Shown here: in pieces, positions 51,641 through 60,153 of the stretch | How the letters are laid out: each line of letters starts with the position of its first letter | Position numbering within the stretch: the first letter of the stretch is position 1 | Made by a program: the position numbers and the translations under genes | Notes under the pieces: model-generated | The model's input: only the letters and a program-made list of their open reading frames with translations | Told to the model about the DNA's origin: nothing | Database searches by the model: none | DNA from: Anaerolineales bacterium UBA6055 | GTDB lineage: Bacteria; Chloroflexota; Anaerolineae; Aggregatilineales; Phototrophicaceae | NCBI GenBank assembly: GCA_002428985.1 | Contig: DIYL01000027.1 | Span: 5,897 to 69,896, forward strand | Reading direction: 5' to 3' | DNA: 64,000 bases

Positions 51641-52013
51641 ACATCATATCCTAATATCTTTTTATATCGTCATAAAATATGTATTGATAAAAAAAGGGCA
51701 GCACACAAAATGTGGACTGCCCCCTTGGCATTTTAATCTAATTTATTTGTATTCTCATCTTACGTGAAAACTGGCGAGGCTACAGTCTTTTGTTAGAAAA
51801 TATGTGTGATTCTAATTTTCTACTCATGAAATTGTTGGTTTTTGTGGTGATGTCACCTAAATTCTAGATGGAGGTCTATGGCAAAGTTTGGGTTTTGTGA
51901 AATATGTCTATGTTGACGCGCAGATTTTTGTGAAATTGTACTATGCTTTGACTTTCTTATTCTAGTTATTCTTTATGAGGTGTTAAGCAAATTTAATTTG
52001 AGGATATTTTGCT
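51641..52013. other. Divergent spacer between Uma2 and GNAT
   Basis: AT-rich, 373 bases. It holds the minus-strand hairpin at 51689-51722 and, for the GNAT gene, a weak promoter candidate with TTGACT at 51948-51953. A very short Cys-rich reading frame (51878-51916) has a ribosome-binding-like site but no support. No tRNA or known RNA motif is seen. Confidence 0.4.
51689..51722 (-). terminator. Minus-strand terminator-like hairpin upstream of Uma2
   Basis: On the minus strand: GGGCAG, then an inner CACA/TGTG pairing, CTGCCC, then seven T residues (51689-51695 on the plus strand are A). A strong intrinsic terminator pattern in the direction of the Uma2 gene, 49 bases before its ATG, with no coding gene upstream on that strand. 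Confidence 0.7.
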
Positions 52014-52547
52014 ATGGTACTCGCTGCAAATAAACCCGATGTCTTAATAACAACATATTTAGAAATGTCATCTAAAGACGAGTTTACATCCTCTTTCATC
52101 CAGGCGACCGATATTGAAATTGTAAAAATGGAAATGCCAGATCTCGGATTCTACAAATTTTTGTATCAATCCGTTGGAGAAGAATGGGCATGGCGTGATC
52201 GTTTAGTGATGCCAAATGCCGAGTTGCGCAAGATTTTATCCTCAGATAAAACCCAAGTTCATGTGCTCTATGTTAGTGGGTCCCCTGCGGGTTATGTCGA
52301 ATTATTTAAACATGATGATGACTCTGTAGAAATTATGTATTTTGGATTACGTCGCGATTATATGGGGCGCGGGCTTGGTAAGCACTTACTAAGCTATGGT
52401 ATTGACAGCGCATGGAAAATGGATGCAACACGTGTCTGGTTACATACTTGTAATCTTGACGGTCCTCATGCACTCACTAATTATCAAAAGCGCGGTTTTA
52501 AGATCTTCAAAGTTGAGGAAGAACCGATGCCGGAACTGTACACATAA
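52014..52547 (+). CDS. GNAT acetyltransferase
   Basis: 177 residues. The acetyl-CoA binding region is YFGLRRDYMGRGLGKHLLS (R-x2-G-x-G/A) and the B-motif equivalent is HALTNYQKRGFKIFKVEEE. The N-terminal half (about 1-90) has an acidic patch and Trp pairs (EEWAWRDRL). The target is unknown. It is an isolated plus-strand gene with a strong bidirectional terminator after it. Confidence 0.88.
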   Translation: MVLAANKPDVLITTYLEMSSKDEFTSSFIQATDIEIVKMEMPDLGFYKFLYQSVGEEWAWRDRLVMPNAELRKILSSDKTQVHVLYVSGSPAGYVELFKHDDDSVEIMYFGLRRDYMGRGLGKHLLSYGIDSAWKMDATRVWLHTCNLDGPHALTNYQKRGFKIFKVEEEPMPELYT

Positions 52548-52575
52548 GCTTGTGTATAACTAACTATGATTTTCC

Positions 52576-52600
52576 AAACACAGCTTCGGCTGTGTTTTTT
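52576..52600. terminator. Terminator between GNAT and unknown gene
   Basis: AAACACAGC-TTCG-GCTGTGTTT (52576-52597), with a stable UUCG loop and T residues through 52600. It ends within the stop codon of the convergent gene and may serve both sides. Confidence 0.85.
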
Positions 52601-53294
52601 AATCTAAAACAAATGGCTTATCTGTCATTTCATCAATGAACTGAATATCCGTTGGATATAGTTCATAGCGAAAAACCCCATTCCAAAATATTTTAATTTC
52701 CTTGAATATCTTCACAGAATTGTTATCAATGACCTCTCGCGATAAATCCATCCTAAATTCTGCTGGATTTCCCTGAATTATTGTGATGATTTGTTTGACT
52801 TGAAAGTTGTCGTAAAACAGCAATTTTGTCTGCGTTTGTGTTCGTGTATTTGTTACAAGTATTTGATGATCATCCACATACGACAAGACTATTTCTATCT
52901 CATTGAGTGGTAACAACAGTAAACTGGAAAATGTATCTAGACGTAGTTGAACTAACTCAAGATAAGGATCTGGGGCGGATGTGATGATTGCTGGCTGGTT
53001 TCGATTTTTTTGATAGTGTTTTACACCGTCAAAAGCTTCTGATTTGTTAAGTAGTGGAATTTGCCAAAACGTGATTTTGTAATCTTGCCTAAATTGGTGT
53101 GGAAACAAAAAATGGGTATCCAGTTGGAGCGATAACCAAATATTAAACCTGCTAATTGTTTGTTTGACACGTCCTGTTGCAAGCATTCGAACCGATTCGT
53201 ATCCAACTGGGTTAGGTCCATAATGGGTTGTGAGTGCGTGCCGTAACATAGCTTTGGCTTGTTCGTTTCCCCTACATAAGAGTAAAATTGCCAC
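52599..53294 (-). CDS. Hypothetical protein
   Basis: 231 residues, starting at a GTG with AAGGA seven bases upstream. No signal peptide or membrane segment. A basic middle (KQTISRFNIWLSL, HQFRQDYKITFW) is followed by a mostly beta C-terminal half. I recognise no family. It is alone on the minus strand between two terminators, so it is a single-gene unit. Confidence 0.6.
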   Translation of the reverse strand: MAILLLCRGNEQAKAMLRHALTTHYGPNPVGYESVRMLATGRVKQTISRFNIWLSLQLDTHFLFPHQFRQDYKITFWQIPLLNKSEAFDGVKHYQKNRNQPAIITSAPDPYLELVQLRLDTFSSLLLLPLNEIEIVLSYVDDHQILVTNTRTQTQTKLLFYDNFQVKQIITIIQGNPAEFRMDLSREVIDNNSVKIFKEIKIFWNGVFRYELYPTDIQFIDEMTDKPFVLD

Positions 53295-53484
53295 AATGTA
53301 TCCTTCGACGAGTTTCTATATCACCTATGCTCTTAATATAACGTAATTTTGTAATGTGGCGTTAGGTTCGGTACTTATTTCCCATCTTAGTAAAGTACGT
53401 TATCAATCTACATAATCTTGTACGGCAACATGATCTAACATGCTATCAGCGTGTTTCATGGAAATCATATGAGGAAATCAGAAA

Positions 53485-53500
53485 AGTCAATTTGTTGACT
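53485..53500 (-). terminator. Second hairpin behind the M20 genes
   Basis: AGTCAA-TTTG-TTGACT stem on the minus strand followed by TTTC. It is a weak terminator downstream of the 53514-53540 hairpin. Confidence 0.45.
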
Positions 53501-53513
53501 GTATACGGAAGCG

Positions 53514-53540
53514 GAGAAGGGCAGACGAATTGCCTACCCA
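53514..53540 (-). terminator. Hairpin element, copy 2 (terminator-like)
   Basis: On the minus strand: TGGGTAG, 8 variable bases, TCTGCCCTTCTC, matching 19 of 27 positions of the element at 3444-3470 while the 8 loop bases differ. It lies 7 bases beyond the stop of the last M20 gene. Confidence 0.6.
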
Positions 53541-53547
53541 ATTATGA

Positions 53548-54912
53548 CTATTTCGCAATTTGATACATAAAGTGAATAGAGGTTTGGATGCCTCGTTTGA
53601 AATGGTCAAGGCTAAAATGTTCGTTGGGTGCATGTAAATTATCGGTATTCAAGCCAAAGCCCATCATAACAACTGGCGCGTCTAGGTTTTCTTGCATATG
53701 CGCGACAATTGGAATGCTACCACCCTCCCGCATAAAGATAGGTTCATGCCCCCAACCATCACGATATGCTCGGACAGCTGATTGCATCATCGGATTGACA
53801 ATATCCATTTGTGCCCAACGCCCACCTTTAAGTTTAACCAATTCGGTTGTGACAGTTGGTGGGGTAATATCCATAATATGCTTCTCAAGTAAGTCAAAAA
53901 TCTTGTCGGGGTCTTGATTAGCAACTAGACGACAACTGATTTTGGCAATGGCTTTTTGTGGAATGACTGTCTTGAAGCCTGCGCCATAGTAGCCGCCTGC
54001 GATGCCTGTGATTTCTAGGGTTGGGCGCGCACCGATTCGCTCTAAAATAGTAAAATCAGATTCACCATATGCCTGTGGAACACCTGTCTCGGCTTGGAGT
54101 TCCTCAAAATCATACCCGGCTTGGGCGATTGCGGCACGTTCTTCAGGTGTTAGTGCTTTGACGTCATCATAGAAACCCGGTACTGAGATTTGCCCATTTG
54201 TATCATGCAATTGTGCGATAATTTCGGCTAGAGCTTGCGCTGGATTATGGACAGCACCACCATAAGCACCACTATGTAGATCACTTTTGGGCCCGCTGAC
54301 ATGCAACTCCATCGACACACCACCTCGTAATGCTGTGACAATGACAGGTTGTTCTGTATTGATCATACTCGTGTCAGATACTACCACCACATTGGCAGAT
54401 AACCGATCACTGTGATTTTTGACATAGGCTTCGATGCTTTCTCCACCAGATTCTTCTTCACCTTCAATAATGAACTTTACATTTACTGGAAGTTCACCAT
54501 CTGATGCGAGGATAGATTCAACGGCTTTAACATGAATGAAGAATTGCCCCTTATCATCGGCTGCTCCACGGGCATAGAGAAACCCATCTTTCTCTTTTGG
54601 TTCAAATGGTTCATGATCCCACCCATCAGCTAATTCAGCAGGTTGTACATCATAATGTCCGTAGAATAAGACGGTTGGTTTATTATCTCCCGCGCCCAGC
54701 CATTCTGCATAAACGAGAGGATGGCGATTGGTTTCTATCAATTCGGCAGTTAAGCCGATACGTTGCATATCAGCTACTACCCATTCGCCTGCTCGTCTGA
54801 CTTCAGTATTATAGTTTGGATCAGTGCTGATGCTGGGTATTTTTAGTAAATCAATTAACTGATCTTTATAATCGTTGTATTTATTGTTGGCATATTGTAG
54901 GGGTTTATCCAT
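53548..54912 (-). CDS. M20 dipeptidase, copy 1 (CNDP/PepV-like)
   Basis: 454 residues. M20 motifs: FYGHYDVQPAELADGW (metal His), ARGAADDKGQFFIH (bridging Asp), IIEGEEESGGESIE (catalytic Glu and metal Glu), VVSDTSM (metal Asp) and the C-terminal NLHAPNEHFSLDHF (metal His). The lid domain lies about 190-330. This is the zinc-dependent dipeptidase branch that includes carnosine dipeptidase. It overlaps the next paralogue by eight bases. Copy 1 keeps the canonical DDKG pattern. Confidence 0.9.
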   Translation of the reverse strand: MDKPLQYANNKYNDYKDQLIDLLKIPSISTDPNYNTEVRRAGEWVVADMQRIGLTAELIETNRHPLVYAEWLGAGDNKPTVLFYGHYDVQPAELADGWDHEPFEPKEKDGFLYARGAADDKGQFFIHVKAVESILASDGELPVNVKFIIEGEEESGGESIEAYVKNHSDRLSANVVVVSDTSMINTEQPVIVTALRGGVSMELHVSGPKSDLHSGAYGGAVHNPAQALAEIIAQLHDTNGQISVPGFYDDVKALTPEERAAIAQAGYDFEELQAETGVPQAYGESDFTILERIGARPTLEITGIAGGYYGAGFKTVIPQKAIAKISCRLVANQDPDKIFDLLEKHIMDITPPTVTTELVKLKGGRWAQMDIVNPMMQSAVRAYRDGWGHEPIFMREGGSIPIVAHMQENLDAPVVMMGFGLNTDNLHAPNEHFSLDHFKRGIQTSIHFMYQIAK

Positions 54913-56290
54913 TGCTTGAACCTACCTCTTCAATGAATTTAATAGTGGATTGAATCGCATTGTAGAAGTTTTGCAAGTAGATATTTTCGTTTGGTCCGTG
55001 TGCACGTCCGCTTTTCAGACCATAGCTCATGATGACAACTTCATCAGCGACTTTCATACATTCGAATGTGATAGGGACGCTACCACCTGCCAGTTCAAAT
55101 ACAGGCTCGACGCCCCATGCATGTTTATAAGCAACACGCCCTGCTTGCATAGCTGTTGAAGAAATATCTAGCTTAACGGCGGGTGCACCGGACTCTTTGA
55201 CGATCGTTTCGACAGTGACGGTTGGTGGAGCAATCTCACGAATATAATCGAAAACTTGGTTGGCTGTCTTGTCGGGGTCTTGACCGGGTACAAGGCGACA
55301 ACTAATTTTAGCGACTGCTTTGGCTGGTAAGACTGTTTTAAAACCTGTGCCAGTGTAGCCACCATATATACCATTAATTTCTAGAGTTGGACGCGCACCA
55401 ATGCGCTCTGGTATGTTATATTCGGGCTCGCCATATTGCTGAGGTGCATTCACAACTTCGCTCCACTCGGCTTCAAGGTTGGGTACAACTTGTGCTACGA
55501 GTTCACGCTCTTCATCAGTTAACGCTTCGACATCGTCGTAAAAACCGGGAACAGTAACACGCCCCTCATCATCATGCAACTTTGCAATAATTTCGCTCAG
55601 CGCCTGTATCGGATTATGAACTGTGCCACCCCAATGTCCACTATGTAAATCAGCAATGGGGGCTTGTACATGCACTTCCATCGCACACATACCACGTAAA
55701 CCAAATATCAAGCTTGGTTGTTCCAAATCGAGGATTGCACCGTCGGAGATCATCGCAATGTCAGCCGATAGGCGTTCGGGATGCTTGGCTATGAAGGCAT
55801 TGATATTTTCACTTCCTGATTCTTCTTCACCTTCGAGTACCACTTTGATATTGGCTTTGGGTTTTTCATCCTGTGCCAGCCATGATTCGACGGCTTTCAA
55901 ATTAGACATCACATGCAATTTACTATCGACCGCACCACGACAGTATAAACGACCATCTTTGATCGTTGGTGTGAAGGGATCTGTGTCCCAACCATCTTCT
56001 ATGACAGCTGGTTGAACATCATAGTGACAGTAGATGAGAACTGTCGGTGCATCATCACCTGCGCCATGCCATTCACCGAGTACAAGGGGACAGCGTCCTT
56101 CTGGCATGAGAATGACTTCGGCGTTATCCATGCCGATATTGAGCATCATATTTTTCAGCCATTCGGCTGCATCCGCAACATCTTGAGCGTGTTCAGGTTG
56201 GGTGCTAATTGTCTGAATTTTGAGTAAGTGGATATATTCGTCTAAAAAACGATCTTGGTTATTTTTGGCATATTGATACGCGTTTGTCAT
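54905..56290 (-). CDS. M20 dipeptidase, copy 2
   Basis: 461 residues, closely related to copy 3. Metal residues are kept: YCHYDVQPAVIEDGW, CRGAVDSKLHVM (bridging Asp, but DSKL in place of DDKG), LEGEEESGSENI, ISDGAILD and GRAHGPNENIYLQNF. It should be an active metallopeptidase with altered specificity. The gene starts two bases after copy 3 stops; its eight-base overlap with copy 1 means all three are one operon. Confidence 0.9.
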   Translation of the reverse strand: MTNAYQYAKNNQDRFLDEYIHLLKIQTISTQPEHAQDVADAAEWLKNMMLNIGMDNAEVILMPEGRCPLVLGEWHGAGDDAPTVLIYCHYDVQPAVIEDGWDTDPFTPTIKDGRLYCRGAVDSKLHVMSNLKAVESWLAQDEKPKANIKVVLEGEEESGSENINAFIAKHPERLSADIAMISDGAILDLEQPSLIFGLRGMCAMEVHVQAPIADLHSGHWGGTVHNPIQALSEIIAKLHDDEGRVTVPGFYDDVEALTDEERELVAQVVPNLEAEWSEVVNAPQQYGEPEYNIPERIGARPTLEINGIYGGYTGTGFKTVLPAKAVAKISCRLVPGQDPDKTANQVFDYIREIAPPTVTVETIVKESGAPAVKLDISSTAMQAGRVAYKHAWGVEPVFELAGGSVPITFECMKVADEVVIMSYGLKSGRAHGPNENIYLQNFYNAIQSTIKFIEEVGSSNG

Positions 56291-56291
56291 A

Positions 56292-57668
56292 TTATTCCCC
56301 TAATTGATCAATAAATTTAATGCTGGCTTGGATACCATTGAAGAAATTCTCTAAGTAGATATTCTCATTGGGGCCGTGTGCACGACCACTTTTCAATCCA
56401 TAGCCCATCTTGACAACATGATCGACGACCTTTGTGAATTCCGACAAAACAGGGATGGTTGCACCAACAAGTTCATAGACTGGTTCGTTACCCCACGCAT
56501 GGATATATGCCGCATGCCCAGCTTGCATCGCAGGTGACTCCAAATCCCATCGGACAGCTCGTGCTCCGTCTTGTAATAGCTTCACTTCAACACTAACTGT
56601 AGGTGGTGCGATCTCGTGGATGTAGTCGCGAATTTGTTGAGCAATTTTATCCGGATCTTGATTGTAAGCTAGGCGACAGCTAATTTTTGCCATAGCTTTT
56701 TCTGGTAGTACGGTCTTCATACCTTCGTCTGTGTAACCGCCTAGTAAACCATTAATTTCTAGGGTGGGGCGTGCACCGATGCGCTCTGATAGATTATAAC
56801 CGGGCTCACCATATTGTTGTGGTGCCTTTGCAACATCATTCCATGCATCTGTCATGTTTGGCTCGATTTTTGCCAGTAATTCACGTTCTTTATCAGTTAA
56901 CTCAATGACATCATCATAGAAGCCTGGAACCATAATTTTGCCAGATTCATCGTGTAACTTTGTCAGAATTTCACTGAGTGCCTGTAATGGATTGTGAATT
57001 GTGCCACCCCAATGACCACTGTGTAGATCGGTTGCTGCTGCTTTTACATGAACCTCAAGCGCAGTAATCCCTCTTAGACCGAACGTCAAACTTGGCAAAT
57101 CAGGCACGAGAATTGTTCCATCACATAGCAAGGCATAATCGGCAGATAGTCGTTCTGGGTGCGCTTTCAGAAACGCAATGATATTTTCACTACCAGATTC
57201 TTCTTCGCCTTCTAGTACAATTTTGAGATTTACATTGGGTTTTTCATCTTGTACCAACCATGATTCAATTGCTTTGAGGTTCGCTATAACATGTAATTTG
57301 CTATCAACTGCACCACGACAGAAGAGTTGGCCGTCTTTAATGGTTGGTTCAAACGGTTCGGTATCCCATCCATCTTCAAGTATGGCTGGTTGCACATCAT
57401 AGTGACAATAGATAATCAGTGTCTTTGCATCATTACCAGCACCATACCACTCACCCAAAACCAACGGACAACGACCTTCTGGCATGAGAATGACTTCGGC
57501 CTTGTCCATACCAATATCTAACATCATCTCTTTGAGCCAATTTGCCGCTTCTGCGACATCATCTGCGTGCTGCGATTGTGTACTAACTGTTGGGATTTTT
57601 AATAAATGAATATATTCGTCTAAAAAGCGATCTTGATTGTCTTTTGCATATTGATAAGCGTTAGCCAT
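56292..57668 (-). CDS. M20 dipeptidase, copy 3
   Basis: 458 residues, nearly parallel with copy 2 over its whole length. Key motifs: YCHYDVQPAILEDGW, CRGAVDSKLHVIANLK, EGEEESGSEN and GRAHGPNENIYLENFF. The DSKL variation shared with copy 2 indicates a duplication after divergence from copy 1. It overlaps the small membrane protein gene by eight bases. Confidence 0.9.
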   Translation of the reverse strand: MANAYQYAKDNQDRFLDEYIHLLKIPTVSTQSQHADDVAEAANWLKEMMLDIGMDKAEVILMPEGRCPLVLGEWYGAGNDAKTLIIYCHYDVQPAILEDGWDTEPFEPTIKDGQLFCRGAVDSKLHVIANLKAIESWLVQDEKPNVNLKIVLEGEEESGSENIIAFLKAHPERLSADYALLCDGTILVPDLPSLTFGLRGITALEVHVKAAATDLHSGHWGGTIHNPLQALSEILTKLHDESGKIMVPGFYDDVIELTDKERELLAKIEPNMTDAWNDVAKAPQQYGEPGYNLSERIGARPTLEINGLLGGYTDEGMKTVLPEKAMAKISCRLAYNQDPDKIAQQIRDYIHEIAPPTVSVEVKLLQDGARAVRWDLESPAMQAGHAAYIHAWGNEPVYELVGATIPVLSEFTKVVDHVVKMGYGLKSGRAHGPNENIYLENFFNGIQASIKFIDQLGE

Positions 57669-57888
57669 TATCTAGTTCGTCCTCTTCTTCGGTTGAAAAA
57701 ACTTCGTCCCCAGAATTAATCTCGAATTTGTTACCACTATTGCCGATGCCGAGAATCACAATAAATTGATTGATATTGCCCGATAATTTTCTGTCGGCAG
57801 GCACAGAATGACGGATGACCTGAGCATTTTCGCTCAGAATCAGCCCGATGATAAAACCCGCGACCATCATAATAAATGCGCGAAACAT
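57661..57888 (-). CDS. Small membrane-anchored hypothetical protein
   Basis: 75 residues: N-terminal hydrophobic segment about 4-19 (FIMMVAGFIIGLILS), then a polar domain with an acidic C-terminus (STEEEDELDNG). No family recognised. Its stop overlaps the start of M20 copy 3 by eight bases and its own start lies three bases after the LLM stop, so it is embedded in the dipeptidase operon. Confidence 0.6.
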   Translation of the reverse strand: MFRAFIMMVAGFIIGLILSENAQVIRHSVPADRKLSGNINQFIVILGIGNSGNKFEINSGDEVFSTEEEDELDNG

Positions 57889-57891
57889 GAT

Positions 57892-58902
57892 CTACTCCTT
57901 TATATGACTGGCGATTGTTTGCACTAGTTCAGGATTATCTGCCGCACACTCCAAGCAAATGCGGTCAGCCAGCCCAGCATAGCGCTTTCGTATTGTTGGA
58001 ATGACATCGTCTGGTTCGGCGACGACAGCGATTTTGTGGAGCATATCATCGGTAACTTCTTGCCACATGATATCCCATTGATTTTCCCGTGCCATCTGGC
58101 TGAGTTTAACACGTTTATCTTCCCAACCATGATGTTCCATGACGGCTTTATACGATGGGGTACTGCCATAAAATGCAATCCGTGACTTAACTTCAATTTC
58201 GGATTTTTGCTTTTCTTCGGCAGTAGTGCCTGTGACGACAAAGACAGGGACTGTCATCGCGAAATCATCTCGTGGTTTTCCGGCTAGATCGAGTCCTGAT
58301 TGGACATTAGCTAGCACAACATGGTTAAGGTAGCTAACGGAATGAAAGCCATGTGCATGAAGCCCATCGCAGACTTCACCTGCTAGTTTGCTAATTTTGG
58401 CATTGACACCTGCGATATAAATCGGGATGTCAGGATGGTCGATTTTGCCGGGATTAAAAAAGGGTGCCATCAATCGGAACGTGTAATGCTCACCACGATA
58501 GCGCATACGTTCATCATGTTGAAAGGTGTCCCAGATGGCGCGCATCCCCTCGATATATTCACGCATGCGTCCAATCGGATCAACCCAGTCATCAGCAAAG
58601 CGTCGGGTAATATGCGCACGTACCTGTGTACCTAAACCGAGGATAAAACGCCCCTTCGATTGTGCGGCTAAGTCCCATGCGATTTGCGCTGTGACCATCG
58701 GGCTGCGGGGAAAAGCGACTGCAATCTGTGTGCCGAGTTCAATTCTATCGGTTTCTTTTGCGCCGAGTGTTAGCGGGAAAAATGGATTATGCGCGACTTC
58801 TGAGGTCCATGCACCATCAAAACCCATTGCCTCGGCTTGTTTGATAGCTTCTTTGTCAGCGATTAAATCGCCTGAGGGGAAAAATGTCATATCAAATTTC
58901 AT
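57892..58902 (-). CDS. LLM-class F420-dependent oxidoreductase, copy 1
   Basis: 336 residues from the ATG at 58902 (AGGAG five bases upstream; a 12-codon longer frame lacks one). The TIM-barrel luciferase-like fold shows MGFDGAWTSEVAHNPFFPL near the start, GTQIAVAFPRSPMVTAQIAWDLA, and GRFILGLGTQVRAHITRRF. This pattern fits the TIGR03617-type F420-dependent group. F420-dependent enzymes are typical of Actinobacteria, Chloroflexota and Archaea. Substrate unknown. Confidence 0.87.
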   Translation of the reverse strand: MKFDMTFFPSGDLIADKEAIKQAEAMGFDGAWTSEVAHNPFFPLTLGAKETDRIELGTQIAVAFPRSPMVTAQIAWDLAAQSKGRFILGLGTQVRAHITRRFADDWVDPIGRMREYIEGMRAIWDTFQHDERMRYRGEHYTFRLMAPFFNPGKIDHPDIPIYIAGVNAKISKLAGEVCDGLHAHGFHSVSYLNHVVLANVQSGLDLAGKPRDDFAMTVPVFVVTGTTAEEKQKSEIEVKSRIAFYGSTPSYKAVMEHHGWEDKRVKLSQMARENQWDIMWQEVTDDMLHKIAVVAEPDDVIPTIRKRYAGLADRICLECAADNPELVQTIASHIKE

Positions 58903-58916
58903 AAATTCTCCTAGAT

Positions 58917-59390
58917 TTATTCGGGGGTGGGTGTCCAAGTTGGAAATGCTGGATCAAGTGTCATCGTTGGTGTCATCAAAGATATGTCTTGTGTTGTGAT
59001 TGCCTGAGTTTGTTCTGTAAATTCTGTTGCCGAAGCAATTGTTGCTCTAATCAGCGCTTCGGTTGTACTGTTTTCATTATGAATGGCAGTTTTGGTCATT
59101 TCCAAGCTTCTTATTGGTGGTTCATACGTTGCAACGAGTTGACCAACAAATGTGCCAGTCATAAATGTCACGAGTAGAACAAAAATTGCTATAATCTTAG
59201 ATACTGGCGAATTCCAAAAATTTTGGCGTGGCGAAGTATTCTTCAGTTTCTCAGGTTGGGTAAGTTTCGGTAACTTAGCAAGCCACTCATCTGCTTTGGG
59301 ATGGTCTGTAGATTCGAGAATGACTCTCGCTTCTCGATATTGCTGTTCTTGAATGAACTGTTTTGCTGCCGCAAGTTTCTCTTTTGACAT
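58917..59390 (-). CDS. Membrane-anchored protein with N-terminal helical repeat
   Basis: 157 residues. The first 45 resemble one TPR-like helix pair (AAKQFIQEQQYREARVILEST), a membrane helix follows (about 63-84), and a Thr-rich extracytoplasmic tail ends in TPTPE. A stalk-like surface tail is likely. I recognise no family. It sits between two LLM genes and the metalloprotease in the same orientation. Confidence 0.62.
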   Translation of the reverse strand: MSKEKLAAAKQFIQEQQYREARVILESTDHPKADEWLAKLPKLTQPEKLKNTSPRQNFWNSPVSKIIAIFVLLVTFMTGTFVGQLVATYEPPIRSLEMTKTAIHNENSTTEALIRATIASATEFTEQTQAITTQDISLMTPTMTLDPAFPTWTPTPE

Positions 59391-59427
59391 GATATTCGCC
59401 TTCTGCAGTTTTATTGAAAGAATTTCC

Positions 59428-60153
59428 CTATAGTACGAGATACTGATTGTTTTGCTTAAACCACTTGCGCCACGCTTTATAGCTTGGGCAATATCTTCCC
59501 ACCAAATTCCAGAAGGCTTTGCTGTGGTTCATATGTGTCAGATGACACAGTTCATGGATGATAATATAGTCGATTGCATTGTGTGGGGTCATCATTAGAC
59601 GTAAATTGAGATTGATATTCTTGTTGGTCGAACAACTGCCCCAACGCGTCTTTTGATTTTTGATCATGACCCGATTAACTTCATATCCAAGCTGGCTTGC
59701 AATCTCATAGGTTCTGGCTGGTAGATAGTCTTTGGCTTGTTTACGGTAAAATTTTTCAATTGCAATTTGAATCGCTTCTGTATCATTAGATCTGATATTT
59801 GGTGGAAGTGAGACATCTAATGTGGTGTCGGTTAAGTTGACGCTGATGCGTTGCCCGCGTGTCTTGCTGATGATATTGAGGTTGTGATCATCCCCTAAAT
59901 AACGGAAAATTTCGCCCTGTTGATATTGACGCTGAAACCGACTTGCAAGGCGTGTCTCTAGTTTATCGATCATTTCCAGCACCCATGCCTTGTTTTGCGT
60001 TAGGATGTCTTCGGGAGATGGTTGATTTATCCCTTTGGGATAGACAACTTCTAGACCCTTATTCACATCGACACGCATACTGATGCGTTTAGCACGATTA
60101 CTTTCACGGATATTGTAGTTGATGGTTTGCCCATTGAGTTCAATTTGTGGCAT
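59428..60153 (-). CDS. YgjP-like metallopeptidase (DUF45)
   Basis: 241 residues from the ATG at 60153, whose A overlaps the upstream LLM stop (TAATG). Zinc site HELCHLTHMNHSKAFWNLVG (HExxH with a third ligand His in MNHS). The preceding RWGSCSTNKNINLNLRLMM is the family signature. This is the YgjP/SprT-like group of putative zinc peptidases; partner and substrate are unknown. Confidence 0.9.
   Translation of the reverse strand: MPQIELNGQTINYNIRESNRAKRISMRVDVNKGLEVVYPKGINQPSPEDILTQNKAWVLEMIDKLETRLASRFQRQYQQGEIFRYLGDDHNLNIISKTRGQRISVNLTDTTLDVSLPPNIRSNDTEAIQIAIEKFYRKQAKDYLPARTYEIASQLGYEVNRVMIKNQKTRWGSCSTNKNINLNLRLMMTPHNAIDYIIIHELCHLTHMNHSKAFWNLVGRYCPSYKAWRKWFKQNNQYLVL

Larger units (their letters stand above)
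53295..53547. other. Intergenic region 3' of the M20 cluster
   Basis: 253 bases. On the minus strand, beyond the M20 stop, it carries two hairpins: the repeated element at 53514-53540 and AGTCAA-CAAA-TTGACT followed by TTTC (53485-53500). Both are terminator-like. The rest shows no gene. Confidence 0.45.

Noticed and set aside
51878..51916. A 12-residue Cys-rich reading frame (MAKFGFCEICLC) as a leader peptide for the GNAT gene
   Set aside because: The ribosome-binding-like GGAGG is too close to the ATG, no terminator or hairpin follows it, and the better promoter candidate for the GNAT gene lies downstream.
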